Notes: generated by a model from the letters alone, not told the origin. Shown: positions 50,728 through 59,524, counted from the stretch's first letter. The stretch: 59,577 bases of DNA from Vineibacter terrae (GCF_008039615.1 NZ_VDUZ01000053.1:1-59577), one strand, 5' to 3'. Made by a program: numbers and translations.

Positions 50728-50862
50728 TGTCATCCTGAGCGAAGCGAAGGATCTTTTGAACCGTCCTGTCGCACGGGACCATCAATGGGGCACCGTGCCT
50801 AAGCGTGCCGGGCTCGTGCAACTCGACGGTCTAAAAGATCCTTCGCTTCGCTCAGGATGACA
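50728..50862. repeat. Palindromic element, family B (copy 2, 135 bp)
   Basis: Ends TGTCATCCTGAGCGAAGCGA and its complement, as in the copy at 36053-36186. The inner core is the reverse complement of the other copy's core with a few mismatches, so the two elements lie in opposite orientations. It sits inside an operon, between the RraA-like and amidohydrolase genes. Confidence 0.9.
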
Positions 50863-50925
50863 GCGAGGCTGCCATCACGAGATATGTCCACCCTCCTGGC
50901 GTCTGTGCTGGGAGCAGGATCAAGA

Positions 50926-51585
50926 CTACAGAATGCCGTAGCGGGCGAAGACGTCGCCCAGCTTCTGGCCGGCCTTCAGCTCTTCCAGGGTCTTCGATTC
51001 GCCGGAGACCTTCTTGTCGGCCAGCGCCAGCACCTCGGCCTCGACCGCCTGCGGGATCACCACCAGGCCGTCGGCATCGCCGAAGACGAGATCGCCGGGC
51101 GTGACGGCCACGCCGGCGCATTCGACCGGCACGTCGACGGCGATGACCTTGCCGCGGCCCTTGCTGTCGAGCGGTGCGATGCCGCCGTGGAACACCGGGA
51201 AGCCCATGGCGCGGATCGCGCGGATGTCACGCACACAGCCATCCATCAGCGCCCCCACCGCGCCGCGCGCCGCCGCCGCCGTCGAGAGCAGCTCGCCCCA
51301 GGGCGCGATCCGTCCGCTGGCGCCACAGGAGAACACCGGCAGCTCGCCCGGCTTCAGGCTGTCGACCAGGCCGATCTCCAGCTCGTAGGGATTCTCGCCC
51401 GGCTCGACGTGATAGACGTCGACATAGAGCGCCGTGCGGGCACGGCCCACCATCACCCGCGCCTCGTCCAGCGGCCGGATCCGCGGCGGCATCGCCTGGC
51501 GGCTGCAGCCGACCTGGTCGAGGCAGTCCGACAGGACGGACGCGAAGAAGCGGTCTGCGATCTCCTGCAGGCTGAACTGCTTCAT
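50926..51585 (-). CDS. RraA/LigK-family aldolase or decarboxylase
   Basis: A 219-residue protein of the RraA fold. The segment GALMDGCVRDIRAIRAMGFPVF carries the conserved Arg-Asp pair that, in HMG/CHA aldolases and oxaloacetate decarboxylases, binds the substrate and divalent metal. Together with GDLVFGDADGLVVIP this argues for a catalytic enzyme of the LigK/ProA type and not the RNase E inhibitor RraA. ATG 51585 has GGAGG 8 nt upstream; ATG 51591 is also possible. It is the first gene of the leftward operon, driven by the strong promoter at 51644-51673. Confidence 0.9.
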   Translation of the reverse strand: MKQFSLQEIADRFFASVLSDCLDQVGCSRQAMPPRIRPLDEARVMVGRARTALYVDVYHVEPGENPYELEIGLVDSLKPGELPVFSCGASGRIAPWGELLSTAAAARGAVGALMDGCVRDIRAIRAMGFPVFHGGIAPLDSKGRGKVIAVDVPVECAGVAVTPGDLVFGDADGLVVIPQAVEAEVLALADKKVSGESKTLEELKAGQKLGDVFARYGIL

Positions 51586-51634
51586 GGGCATGGCCTCCTT
51601 GGAGGCGGTGGCAGGTGCGCCATCGTCTCGAATT

Positions 51635-51651
51635 GACTTTAACGTTATAGG
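51635..51651. promoter_or_regulatory. Operator O1 (LacI-type, 17 bp)
   Basis: GACTTTAACGTTATAGG, the exact reverse complement of the site at 51722-51738. Its core AACGTT is palindromic. It covers the -10 hexamer of the leftward aldolase promoter, so a bound LacI-type repressor would block it. Confidence 0.8.
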
Positions 51652-51673
51652 TATTTCGCGTGTTTTTTGTCAA
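51644..51673 (-). promoter_or_regulatory. Sigma70-type promoter for the leftward aldolase operon
   Basis: On the minus strand TTGACA (51673-51668), an 18-bp spacer and TATAAC (51649-51644). Transcription would start near 51637, about 50 nt before the aldolase ATG. The -10 lies inside operator O1. Confidence 0.75.
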
Positions 51674-51721
51674 TATCCAGTGGGTTTCGACGTCGCGCTG
51701 AATCCGCATTGCGCTGATTTT

Positions 51722-51738
51722 CCTATAACGTTAAAGTC
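51722..51738. promoter_or_regulatory. Operator O2 (LacI-type, 17 bp), overlapping rightward -10
   Basis: CCTATAACGTTAAAGTC, exact reverse complement of O1; the AACGTT cores are 87 bp apart. TATAAC (51724-51729) would serve as the -10 of the rightward importer operon, with a start near 51737, about 28 nt before ATG 51765. No good -35 is present 15-19 bp upstream, so rightward transcription may be weak or need an activator. Confidence 0.75.
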
Positions 51739-51764
51739 ATCGCCATACGACAAATGGGCATTCG

Positions 51765-53374
51765 ATGCGTGATCGTCCTGCCGGCCACCGTGGCCGCCTG
51801 ATCCGTGGCCTGGCTGGTGTGCTGGCCGCTGCGTCCCTGGCCATGACCGTGGCGTCGGCCGCCGCGCAGACCGTGCTGCGGTTCGTGCCGCAGGCCGACC
51901 TGAAATCGGTCGACCCGGTGTGGACCACGGCCTACGTGACCCGCAACCACGCCTACATGATCTACGATCAGCTCTTCGGCCTGGATTCCAAGCTGCGACC
52001 GCAGCCGCAGATGGTCGAGAGCTGGACCGCGACGCCCGACAAGATGCGCTGGGAGTTCACCTTGCGCGCCGGCCTCAAGTGGCACGACGGCGCGCCGGTG
52101 ACGGCCGAGGACTGCGTCGCCTCGATCCGGCGCTGGGGCGCGCGCGATGTGCTGGGCAACCGTCTGCTGGCCGCGACCGAGGCGCTCGAGGTGATCGACG
52201 CGCAGCGTTTCCGCCTGACGCTGAAGCAGCCGTTCGGTCAGGTGCTGGAGGCCCTGGCCAAGCCCAGCAACAACCCGCTGTTCATGATGCCCAAGCGTGT
52301 GGCGCAGACCGACCCGTTCAAGCAGATCGACGACACCACGGGCTCGGGTCCGTTCAAGTTCGTGCGCGCCGAATGGGTGCCGGGCGGCAAGGCAGTCTAT
52401 GTCAAGAACACGGACTACAAGCCGCGCAGCGAGCCGGCCGACTTCCTGTCCGGCGGCAAGGTGGTGAATGTCGACCGCGTCGAATGGATGTCGGTACCGG
52501 ACGCCGCGGTGGCCATGGCGGCGCTGGGCACGGGCGAGGTCGACTGGCTGGAAGTGCCGGCCCCGACCTGGTGCCGGTGATCGAGCGCAACGCCGCCATC
52601 ACGGTGCGGCCGATGGACACGATCGGCAGCCAGCTGTCGATCCGCATCAACCACCTGCACCCGCCGATGGACAATCCCAAGGTGCGCCAGGCGCTGCTCG
52701 CGGTGGTGAGCCAGCCGGACTACCTCAACGCGATCTCTTCCGATCCGCGCTGGGTCAAGCCGTGCCCGGGCTATTTCGGCTGCGGCGGCACGCCGTACGA
52801 AAGCATGGCCGGCGTCGATGGCCATCTCAAGCAGGCCGACTTCGAGAAGGCCAAGCGCCTGCTGAAGGAAGCCGGCTACAAGGGCGAGCGGGTCGTGGTC
52901 CTGGATCCGGCCGACGTGCACTACTCGCACGCGCCAGCGCTGGTCACGGCCGAGAACCTGAAGAAGGCCGGCTTCAACGTCGACCTGCAGACGATGGATT
53001 TCGGCACCGCGATCGGCAAGATCAACAGCCAGGCGCCGCTGGACCAGGGCGGCTGGAGCCTGTTCCACAGCTACGCCACCATCATCGACGTGCTGACGCC
53101 GGCGATCGCCACCGGCCTGCGCGCCGGCGGCGCCAAGAACGCCGCCTATGGCTGGCCGACCGACCCGGAGCTTGAAACGCTGCGCACGCAGTGGCTCACG
53201 CTCACCGACCCGGCCGAGCAGAAGGCGCAGGCCGACAAGGTGCAGGCGCGGGCCTTCGAGGTGGTGCCCTACATCGTCACTGGCACGCTGGTGATCCCGA
53301 CCGCCTACCGCAAGTCGGTCGAAGGCATCATCCCCAGCGGCATCCCGGTGTTCTGGAACCTGACCAAGAAGTAA
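51765..53374 (+). pseudogene. Frameshifted Dpp-type ABC solute-binding protein gene
   Basis: A family 5 binding protein of about 535 residues interrupted by one missing base. The first part, from ATG 51765 with signal peptide GVLAAASLAMTVASAAAQ, reads well to VDWLEVPAP and then hits TGA at 52578. Restoring one C in the C-run at 52561-52564 joins it to PDLVPVIERNAAITV, which stays open to TAA 53372-53374 and ends with the family's usual VFWNLTKK. The intact paralog at 19175-20746 supports the reading. It heads the five-gene importer operon, and all other members are intact. It could be a real inactivating mutation, phase variation in a C-run or an assembly error. Confidence 0.85.
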
Positions 53375-53401
53375 TCGGCGGCGCGGACGGGAGGGTCGCG
53401 G

Positions 53402-54343
53402 ATGCTGGGCTACGTGCTGCGCCGCCTCGTCGCCACGATCCCGGTCGTGATCGTCGTGGCCGTGGTCGTCTTCTTGCTGGCGCGGCTGGCGGGCGACCCG
53501 GCCTCGGTCATCGCCGGCGAGAACGCCACGGCCGAGCAGATCGCGCAGATCCGCAACCGGCTCGGACTGGACCAGCCGCTGCTGGTGCAGTTCGCGCGCT
53601 GGAGCTGGAGCATCGCGCACGGCGATCTGGGTGTGTCGATCTTCACCAACACACCGGTGGCCCAGCTCATCGTCCAGCGCATCGGGCCGACCTTCTCGCT
53701 GGCCGTCGTCACCATCGTGCTGGCGATCCTGCTCGGCATACCCTCAGGCGTCCTGGCGGCGGTGTTCGTGCGCCGCGTGCCCGATCGCGTCATCATGATG
53801 CTCGCCGTCGCCGGGTTCTCGATCCCGATCTTCGTGCTGGCCTACCTGCTGATCCTGGGCTTCGCGATCTCCTGGCCGATCCTGCCGGTGCAGGGCTACA
53901 CGCCGCTGGCGCGCGGCGTGCTGCCCTGGCTGGGCAACCTGATCCTGCCCGGCCTGGCGCTGGCCCTGGTCTATGCGGCGCTGATCGCACGCACCACGCG
54001 GGCGGCGCTGCTGGACGTGCTGGCCGAGGACTACATCCGCACCGCGCGCGCCAAGGGGCTGCTGCCGCGCGAGGTGGTGTGGCTACATGCGCTGAAGGCG
54101 GCCTCGGTGCCGATCGCCACCGTGATCGGCATCGGCATCGCCCTGCTGGTCGGCGGCGCGGTGGTGATCGAGACGGTGTTCGCCATCCCCGGCCTGGGGC
54201 GCCTCACCGTCGATGCCATCGCGCGCCGCGACTTTCCGGTGATCCAGGGCGTGATCCTGCTGTTCTCCGGCATCTACGTGCTGATCAACCTGCTGATCGA
54301 CCTCAGCTACACCTGGCTCGATCCCCGCGTGCGGTTCACCTGA
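53402..54343 (+). CDS. Dpp/Opp-type ABC transporter permease (DppB-like)
   Basis: A 313-residue inner-membrane permease with six predicted helices. It starts MLGYVLRRLVATIPVV, the DppB/GsiC N terminus, and the loop DYIRTARAKGLLPREVVWLH is the EAA motif that contacts the ATPase. It ends YTWLDPRVRFT, also typical. GGGAGGG precedes ATG 53402. Its TGA overlaps the next ATG by one base (TGATG). With the next gene it forms the translocation pore. Confidence 0.95.
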   Translation: MLGYVLRRLVATIPVVIVVAVVVFLLARLAGDPASVIAGENATAEQIAQIRNRLGLDQPLLVQFARWSWSIAHGDLGVSIFTNTPVAQLIVQRIGPTFSLAVVTIVLAILLGIPSGVLAAVFVRRVPDRVIMMLAVAGFSIPIFVLAYLLILGFAISWPILPVQGYTPLARGVLPWLGNLILPGLALALVYAALIARTTRAALLDVLAEDYIRTARAKGLLPREVVWLHALKAASVPIATVIGIGIALLVGGAVVIETVFAIPGLGRLTVDAIARRDFPVIQGVILLFSGIYVLINLLIDLSYTWLDPRVRFT

Positions 54344-55221
54344 TGGCCACGGCAAGCGCCCTCGACGACGACGCCGTCACACATGCCGTGCGCCGTCGCC
54401 CGGCGTGGCGGCGGCATCCCACCGTGACGGCCGGACTGATCATCCTGGGGCTGGTCTGCGCCATGGCCATCGCCGCGCCCTGGCTGGCCTCGATCGACCC
54501 CACGGCGCTGTCGACCGCCAAGCGCCTGCGGCCGCCGTCACCGGAGTTCTGGTTCGGCACCGACATGATGGGCCGCGACGTGTGGAGCCGCACGCTCTAC
54601 GGCGCACGGGTGTCGGTGATCACCGGCCTGACCGTGGCGGCCCTGGCCACCGGGATCGGCCTGCTGCTGGGCCTGCTGGCAGGCTTCGACCGCACCATCG
54701 ACGCCGTGATGATGCGCATCATGGACGGCCTGATGGCGATCCCCGCCATCCTGCTGGCGATCGCGCTGATGGCGTTGACCCGCGCCAGCCTGGGCAATGT
54801 GATCATCGCCATCGTGGTGGCGGAGGTGCCGCGCGTGGTGCGCCTGGCCCGCGGCATCGTGCTGACGCTGCGCGAGGCCACGTTCGTGGAGGCCGCCACG
54901 GCCTCGGGCACCGGCTTCTTCGGCCTGCTGTTCCGTCACATCCTGCCCAATGCCGTCGCGCCGCTGGTGGTGCAGAGCACCTACATCGCGGCGTCCGCCA
55001 TGATCACCGAGGCGATCCTGTCGTTCATCGGCGCGGGCGTGCCCTCCAGCACGCCGAGCTGGGGCAACATGATGGCCGAGGGCCGCACCGTGTTCCAGGT
55101 CGCGCCGCAGCTGGTGCTGTTCCCCGGCCTGTGCCTGTCGGTGACGGTGCTGGCCATCAACATGCTGGGCGACGGCCTGCGCGACATGCTCGACCCGCGC
55201 CTGGCGCGGCGCATGAAGTAG
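54343..55221 (+). CDS. Dpp/Opp-type ABC transporter permease (DppC-like)
   Basis: A 292-residue permease. An N-terminal extension of about 25 basic residues is followed by helix 1, the FGTDMMGRDVWSRTLYGAR segment diagnostic of DppC/GsiD, and the EAA loop VEAATASGTGFFGLLFRHIL. It ends in LGDGLRDMLDPRLARRM, the usual C terminus. It pairs with the DppB-like protein and overlaps it by one base. The ATPase gene follows after 8 bp. Confidence 0.95.
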   Translation: MATASALDDDAVTHAVRRRPAWRRHPTVTAGLIILGLVCAMAIAAPWLASIDPTALSTAKRLRPPSPEFWFGTDMMGRDVWSRTLYGARVSVITGLTVAALATGIGLLLGLLAGFDRTIDAVMMRIMDGLMAIPAILLAIALMALTRASLGNVIIAIVVAEVPRVVRLARGIVLTLREATFVEAATASGTGFFGLLFRHILPNAVAPLVVQSTYIAASAMITEAILSFIGAGVPSSTPSWGNMMAEGRTVFQVAPQLVLFPGLCLSVTVLAINMLGDGLRDMLDPRLARRMK

Positions 55222-55229
55222 GCGGCGCC

Positions 55230-56222
55230 ATGACCGAGCCGCTGCTGCGCATCGACCAGCTTCGCGTGCGCTTCGACACGCCCGAAGGCGTCGTGCACGC
55301 GGTCAACGACGTCAGCTTCCAGGTCGGCGCCGGCGAGACGCTTGCCATCGTCGGCGAGTCCGGTTGCGGCAAGAGCGTGACGGCGCTGTCGATCCTGCGC
55401 CTGCTGCCCTCGCCGCCGGCCCGCCTGGCCGGCGGCAGCATCCGGTTCCAGGGCCAGGAGCTGACCAGCCTGGGCGAGACGGCGCTGCGGCAGCTGCGCG
55501 GCGATCGCATCGGCATGGTGTTCCAGGAGCCGATGACCTCGCTCAATCCGGTCCTGACGATCGGGCGGCGGCTGACCGAGGGGCTGCGTCGCCATCACGG
55601 GCTGTCGCGCAGGGCGGCACGGGAGCGCGTGCTGGCCTTGCTGGAGCGGGTGCAGATCCCCGATCCGTCGCGGCGGCTGGATCAGTATCCGCACGAGCTG
55701 TCCGGCGGCATGCGCCAGCGTGTGATGATCGCGATTGCCGTCGCCTGCGCGCCCAGCCTGCTGATTGCCGACGAGCCGACCACGGCGCTGGACGTCACAA
55801 TCCAGGCGCAGGTGCTCGACCTGATCGGCGAGCTTTGCGAGGCGATGGGCACGGCCGTGATCCTGGTGACGCACGACCTCGGCGTCGTCGGCGACGTCGC
55901 CGATCGCGTCGTCGTGATGTATGCCGGACGCGTCGTCGAGGACGCGGCGGTCGATGATCTCTTCTCCCGGCCGCTGCACCCCTATACGCAAGGATTGTTC
56001 GCGGCACGGCCGAACCTGACGCCCACCGTCGCCGGCCAGCGGGCGCGGCTGACGGAGATCCCGGGCATGGTGCCGTCGCTGCGCGCCGGCGTCACCGGCT
56101 GCGCCTTCGCGCCCCGTTGCCGGGCAGCCACAGCACAATGCCGAGCGCAGACGCCGCTGTTGCGGCCCTTTGATTCCTCGGGCCATGCCGTGGCCTGCCA
56201 CCACGCCGGCGGGGACGCGTGA
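55230..56222 (+). CDS. Dpp/Opp-type ABC transporter ATPase (DppD-like)
   Basis: A 330-residue ABC ATPase with Walker A GESGCGKS at residues 42-49, the Q-loop [13 protein letters not shown], signature [12 protein letters not shown], Walker [13 protein letters not shown] and switch His in VTHDLGVV. The C-terminal oligopeptide-transporter domain contains a Cys-rich stretch ([15 protein letters not shown]) that in relatives can hold an iron-sulfur cluster. It couples to the two permeases above and to the DppF-like partner, with which it overlaps by one base (TGATG). Confidence 0.95.
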   Translation: MTEPLLRIDQLRVRFDTPEGVVHAVNDVSFQVGAGETLAIVGESGCGKSVTALSILRLLPSPPARLAGGSIRFQGQELTSLGETALRQLRGDRIGMVFQEPMTSLNPVLTIGRRLTEGLRRHHGLSRRAARERVLALLERVQIPDPSRRLDQYPHELSGGMRQRVMIAIAVACAPSLLIADEPTTALDVTIQAQVLDLIGELCEAMGTAVILVTHDLGVVGDVADRVVVMYAGRVVEDAAVDDLFSRPLHPYTQGLFAARPNLTPTVAGQRARLTEIPGMVPSLRAGVTGCAFAPRCRAATAQCRAQTPLLRPFDSSGHAVACHHAGGDA

Positions 56223-57226
56223 TGCTGCAGGACGCGCCCTCCCCGGCTGAAACGGTGCTCGACGTCGCCGGGCTTGCCAAGTCGTTCACGGTGGCGCGCT
56301 CATGGCTGGGGCGCGGCAGGAAGAGCCTGCGCGCCGTCGACGGCGTCGATTTCTCGATCCGCCGCGGCGAGACGTTGAGCCTGGTGGGTGAATCGGGCTC
56401 GGGGAAATCCACCCTGGCGCGGCTTTGCCTGAAGCTGATCGAGCCGACGGCCGGCCGCATCCAGCTGTTCGGCCGCTCGATCGAGAGCCTGCCGCCGCGC
56501 GCCATGCGGCCGTTGCGCCGCAATCTGCAGATGGTGTTCCAGGACCCCTTCGCCTCGCTCAACCCGCGCCTCACGGTCGGCCAGATCCTGGGCGAGCCTA
56601 TCCGCAACTTTCGCATTGCGCCTGAAGCGGATATCGCCGCACGGGTCGAGGCTCTGCTGGCGCGCGTCGGGCTGCCTGCCGATGTGGTCAGCCGCCGTGC
56701 ACATGAATTCTCGGGCGGTCAGCGCCAGCGGATCGGCATCGCGCGCGCCCTTGCGCCCGAGCCGCAGCTGATCGTGCTCGACGAGCCGGTCTCGGCCCTG
56801 GATGTCTCGGTGCAGGCCCAGGTGCTGAACCTGCTGGGCGACCTGCAGGCGCAGGCCGGCTACGCCTACCTCTTCGTCTCGCACGACCTCGCGGTGGTGC
56901 GTCATATCAGCCATCGCGTCGCCGTGATGTATCTCGGCCGGATCGTCGAGATCGGACCGGTCGAGCGCCTCTTCTCGGCGCCGCGCCACCCCTATACCGA
57001 GGCGCTGCTGGCCGCCGTGCCCGATCCCGCCACGCGTCACCGCGCGGGCACACGCCGCCGCGGCACGGGTTTGCGCGGTGAGATTCCGTCGCCGATCGAT
57101 CCGCCCTCGGGCTGCGCCTTTCGGACGCGCTGCCCGCTGGCCACGGAGCGATGCGCCCGGGAACGGCCAGCCTTGATGGCAGGAAAGGATGGCCATGCGG
57201 TGGCGTGCCATGTCCGGCAGGACTGA
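56222..57226 (+). CDS. Dpp/Opp-type ABC transporter ATPase (DppF-like)
   Basis: A 334-residue ATPase with Walker A GESGSGKST, Q-loop MVFQDPFASLNPR, signature FSGGQRQRIGIA, Walker B LIVLDEPVSALD and His switch FVSHDLAVV. The C-terminal cysteines CAFRTRCPLATERC mirror those of the DppD-like partner. It starts at ATG 56222 or the overlapping GTG 56219. It is the last gene of the rightward importer operon; no clear terminator follows in the 170 bp before the HNH gene. Confidence 0.95.
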   Translation: MLQDAPSPAETVLDVAGLAKSFTVARSWLGRGRKSLRAVDGVDFSIRRGETLSLVGESGSGKSTLARLCLKLIEPTAGRIQLFGRSIESLPPRAMRPLRRNLQMVFQDPFASLNPRLTVGQILGEPIRNFRIAPEADIAARVEALLARVGLPADVVSRRAHEFSGGQRQRIGIARALAPEPQLIVLDEPVSALDVSVQAQVLNLLGDLQAQAGYAYLFVSHDLAVVRHISHRVAVMYLGRIVEIGPVERLFSAPRHPYTEALLAAVPDPATRHRAGTRRRGTGLRGEIPSPIDPPSGCAFRTRCPLATERCARERPALMAGKDGHAVACHVRQD

Positions 57227-57397
57227 TCTTTCCGACCGATGACGGCAATGCAACGGTTCGGTTACCGCGCCGTGAATTTACAAATTCGCACGCCTGCAAA
57301 CGGAATCTATTCGTTGTGTTTTGCTCCGAAAGTGGCACTATCCGCGCCATGACGAACGAAGCGACATACGCGCGGTTCGTTGCGCGGAGTCAATCCG

Positions 57398-57961
57398 ATG
57401 TTGCCGGCGCCTGAGGCCTGCCCGGCGCTGGTGTTGAACGCCGATTTTCGGCCGCTATCGTACTTTCCTTTGTCGTTGTGGTCATGGCAGGACGCCATCA
57501 AGGCGGTGTTCCTGGATCGGGTGAGCGTCGTGGCGGAGTATGACCGCCCCATCCGCAGCCCCAGCCTGACGATGAAGCTTCCCAGCGTGATCGCGCTGAA
57601 GGAGTACGTGCCGGCCGATCGGCGGCCTGCATTCACGCGCTTCAACGTCTTCCTGCGCGACAGCTTCGCGTGCCAGTACTGCGGCGACGACTTCGTGGCG
57701 CACGACCTGACATTCGATCACGTGGTGCCGCGGTCGAAGGGCGGACGCACGACATGGCGCAACGTCGTGACGGCGTGCAGCCCGTGCAACCTGATCAAGG
57801 GCAACCGGCTGCCGCATCAGGCGCACATGCATCCGCTGCGCATGCCGTACGAGCCCAGCGCCATGGAGCTGCAGGAGAACGGCCGGGCCTTCCCGCCCAA
57901 CTACCTGCATGAGAGCTGGCGCGACTATCTCTACTGGGATACCGAGCTCGATCCGGTGTGA
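57398..57961 (+). CDS. HNH endonuclease family protein
   Basis: A 187-residue protein with an HNH nuclease domain: zinc cysteines Cys92/Cys95 (FACQYCGDDF) and Cys127/Cys130 (TACSPCNLIKGN) surround Asp107-His108 in LTFDHVVPRSKGG, and Asn122 completes the motif. The N-terminal 85 residues (LVLNADFRPLSYFPLSLWSW) are conserved in a widespread bacterial family of stand-alone chromosomal HNH proteins whose function is not settled. It is not within an intron or intein. An AT-rich segment upstream (57270-57340) contains the palindrome GAATTTACAAATTC. Upstream frames give no longer homologous N terminus. Confidence 0.92.
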   Translation: MLPAPEACPALVLNADFRPLSYFPLSLWSWQDAIKAVFLDRVSVVAEYDRPIRSPSLTMKLPSVIALKEYVPADRRPAFTRFNVFLRDSFACQYCGDDFVAHDLTFDHVVPRSKGGRTTWRNVVTACSPCNLIKGNRLPHQAHMHPLRMPYEPSAMELQENGRAFPPNYLHESWRDYLYWDTELDPV

Positions 57962-58041
57962 GGAACGGGCACGCCGTTCGCCTCGCCTTCGCCTGACGCC
58001 CGCGATAGCCTCCCGGCGTTCACGCATGGGAGGAGTTGCAG

Positions 58042-58827
58042 ATGGTCGAGAGGACGGGACGCGTCGCCGGCAAGGTGGCGCTGGTGTCGGGTGCTGCGTC
58101 GGGCCTGGGGAAGGCCACGGCCGAGCGGCTGGCCGAGGAAGGCGCCGCCGTGATGATCGCCGACATCCGCGCCGAGCCGGCCGAAGCGGCGGCGGCTGGC
58201 ATTCGCCAGGCCGGCGGCCGCGCCGTCGCGCAGACGCTGGACGTCACCCGCGACGACAGCTGGTCGGCGGCCGTGGCCCGCGCCGAGAAGGAATTCGGCA
58301 AGCTCGATATCGTGGTCAACAACGCCGGCACCGCCGATGGCGGCTGGATCCACAAGCTCAGCCTGGAACGCTGGCGCAAGGTGATGGCGGTCAACCTCGA
58401 CGGCGTCTTCCTGGGCGTCAAGCATGGCGCCGAGGCAATGAAGCGCTGCGGCGGCGGCTCGATCGTCAACATCTCCTCGATCGCGGGCCTTGTGGGCATC
58501 GCCGAAGGCTCCAGCGCGTACTGCGCCAGCAAGGGTGGCGTCACGTTGCTGACGCGCGCCGCGGCGCTGGAGTTCGCGCTGCTGAAGGCCAACATCCGCG
58601 TCAACTCGGTGCATCCCGGCTTCATGCAGACGCCGATGCTCGATGGCGTGATCGCCGCCTACCGCGAGCCCGACGCGGCGCGCGACACGCTGATGAAGAA
58701 CGAGCCGCTGGGCCGCTTCGGCGAGCCCAAGGACATCGCCAACGCCGTGCTCTATCTCGCCAGCGACGAAGCGGCCTTCGTCACCGGCACGCAGCTCGTG
58801 GTCGACGGCGGCTACTACGCGAAGTGA
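58042..58827 (+). CDS. SDR family oxidoreductase
   Basis: A 261-residue classical short-chain dehydrogenase. Cofactor motif SGAASGLGKA is near residue 17, NNAG near 93, catalytic Ser in NISSIAG and Tyr/Lys in SSAYCASKGG. The C-terminal FVTGTQLVVDGGYYA matches enzymes like cyclopentanol and 3-alpha/20-beta-hydroxysteroid dehydrogenases. ATG 58042 has GGGAGGAG upstream; TTG 58036 is a poor alternative. It differs from the SDR at 476-1300. The NudK gene follows after 76 bp. Confidence 0.93.
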   Translation: MVERTGRVAGKVALVSGAASGLGKATAERLAEEGAAVMIADIRAEPAEAAAAGIRQAGGRAVAQTLDVTRDDSWSAAVARAEKEFGKLDIVVNNAGTADGGWIHKLSLERWRKVMAVNLDGVFLGVKHGAEAMKRCGGGSIVNISSIAGLVGIAEGSSAYCASKGGVTLLTRAAALEFALLKANIRVNSVHPGFMQTPMLDGVIAAYREPDAARDTLMKNEPLGRFGEPKDIANAVLYLASDEAAFVTGTQLVVDGGYYAK

Positions 58828-58903
58828 AGCAGGCGGGCGCGACGCGCCGGGCCGGCGAGTCTACCGCGGCGGCGCTCCGCCCGCACCAGAGCAGGGTCAT
58901 CCG

Positions 58904-59497
58904 ATGAACGGGTCCATCCACGACCGCATCCGCATCAAGCATGTGAAGGTCCTGTCGGACGACTGGGCCATCCTGAAGAAGACGACCTTCGACTACCTGC
59001 GCAAGGACGGCACGTGGCAGACCCAGAATCGCGAGACCTATGATCGTGGCAACGGCGCGGTGATCCTGCTCTACAACCGGACGGCGCGCACCGTCGTGCT
59101 GATACGGCAGTTCCGCCTTCCGGCCTACGTCAACGGCCACCCCGAGCCGCTCATCGAAGCCCCGGCCGGCCGGCTCGACGCGGACGATCCCGAAACCTGC
59201 ATCCGCAAGGAGACCGAAGAGGAGACGGGCTATCGGGTGAGCCAGCCGCGCCGCGTCTTCAACGCGTTCATGAGCCCCGGCAGCATCACCGAGCGGCTGG
59301 TCTTCTTCGTGGCCGAGTACGATCCGTCCGATCGCATCGCCGCAGGCGGCGGCGATGCCAGCGAAGGCGAGGAGATCGAGGTCATCGAGCCGACGCTCGA
59401 GGCGGCGCTGGCGATGATCGAGCGCGGCGACATCATCGATGCCAAGACGATCATGCTGCTGCAATACGCCCAGCTCAAAGGCCTGCTGGCCGGGTAG
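58904..59497 (+). CDS. nudK: GDP-mannose pyrophosphatase NudK-like Nudix hydrolase
   Basis: A 197-residue Nudix enzyme. The Nudix box AGRLDADDPETCIRKETEEE followed by TGY deviates from the strict consensus in the way E. coli NudK does, and the stretch FMSPGSITERLVFFVAEY and the acidic GGGDASEGEEIEVIE also follow NudK. It splits GDP-mannose or related nucleotide sugars into a nucleoside monophosphate and a sugar phosphate. ATG 58904 is used. Substrate is by family only. Confidence 0.9.
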   Translation: MNGSIHDRIRIKHVKVLSDDWAILKKTTFDYLRKDGTWQTQNRETYDRGNGAVILLYNRTARTVVLIRQFRLPAYVNGHPEPLIEAPAGRLDADDPETCIRKETEEETGYRVSQPRRVFNAFMSPGSITERLVFFVAEYDPSDRIAAGGGDASEGEEIEVIEPTLEAALAMIERGDIIDAKTIMLLQYAQLKGLLAG

Positions 59498-59524
59498 TGC
59501 GATGCCCTATGGCCGGGCCGCGGC

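Noticed and set aside
52540-52600. Programmed frameshifting in the solute-binding gene
   Set aside because: There is no slippery heptamer, stop-codon context or downstream pseudoknot, and the family has no known programmed shift; a plain indel in a C-run explains it.
57398-57961. HNH protein as part of an intron, intein, phage terminase or restriction system
   Set aside because: No split host gene, methyltransferase, phage or ribozyme-like sequence flanks it; it matches the widespread stand-alone chromosomal family.
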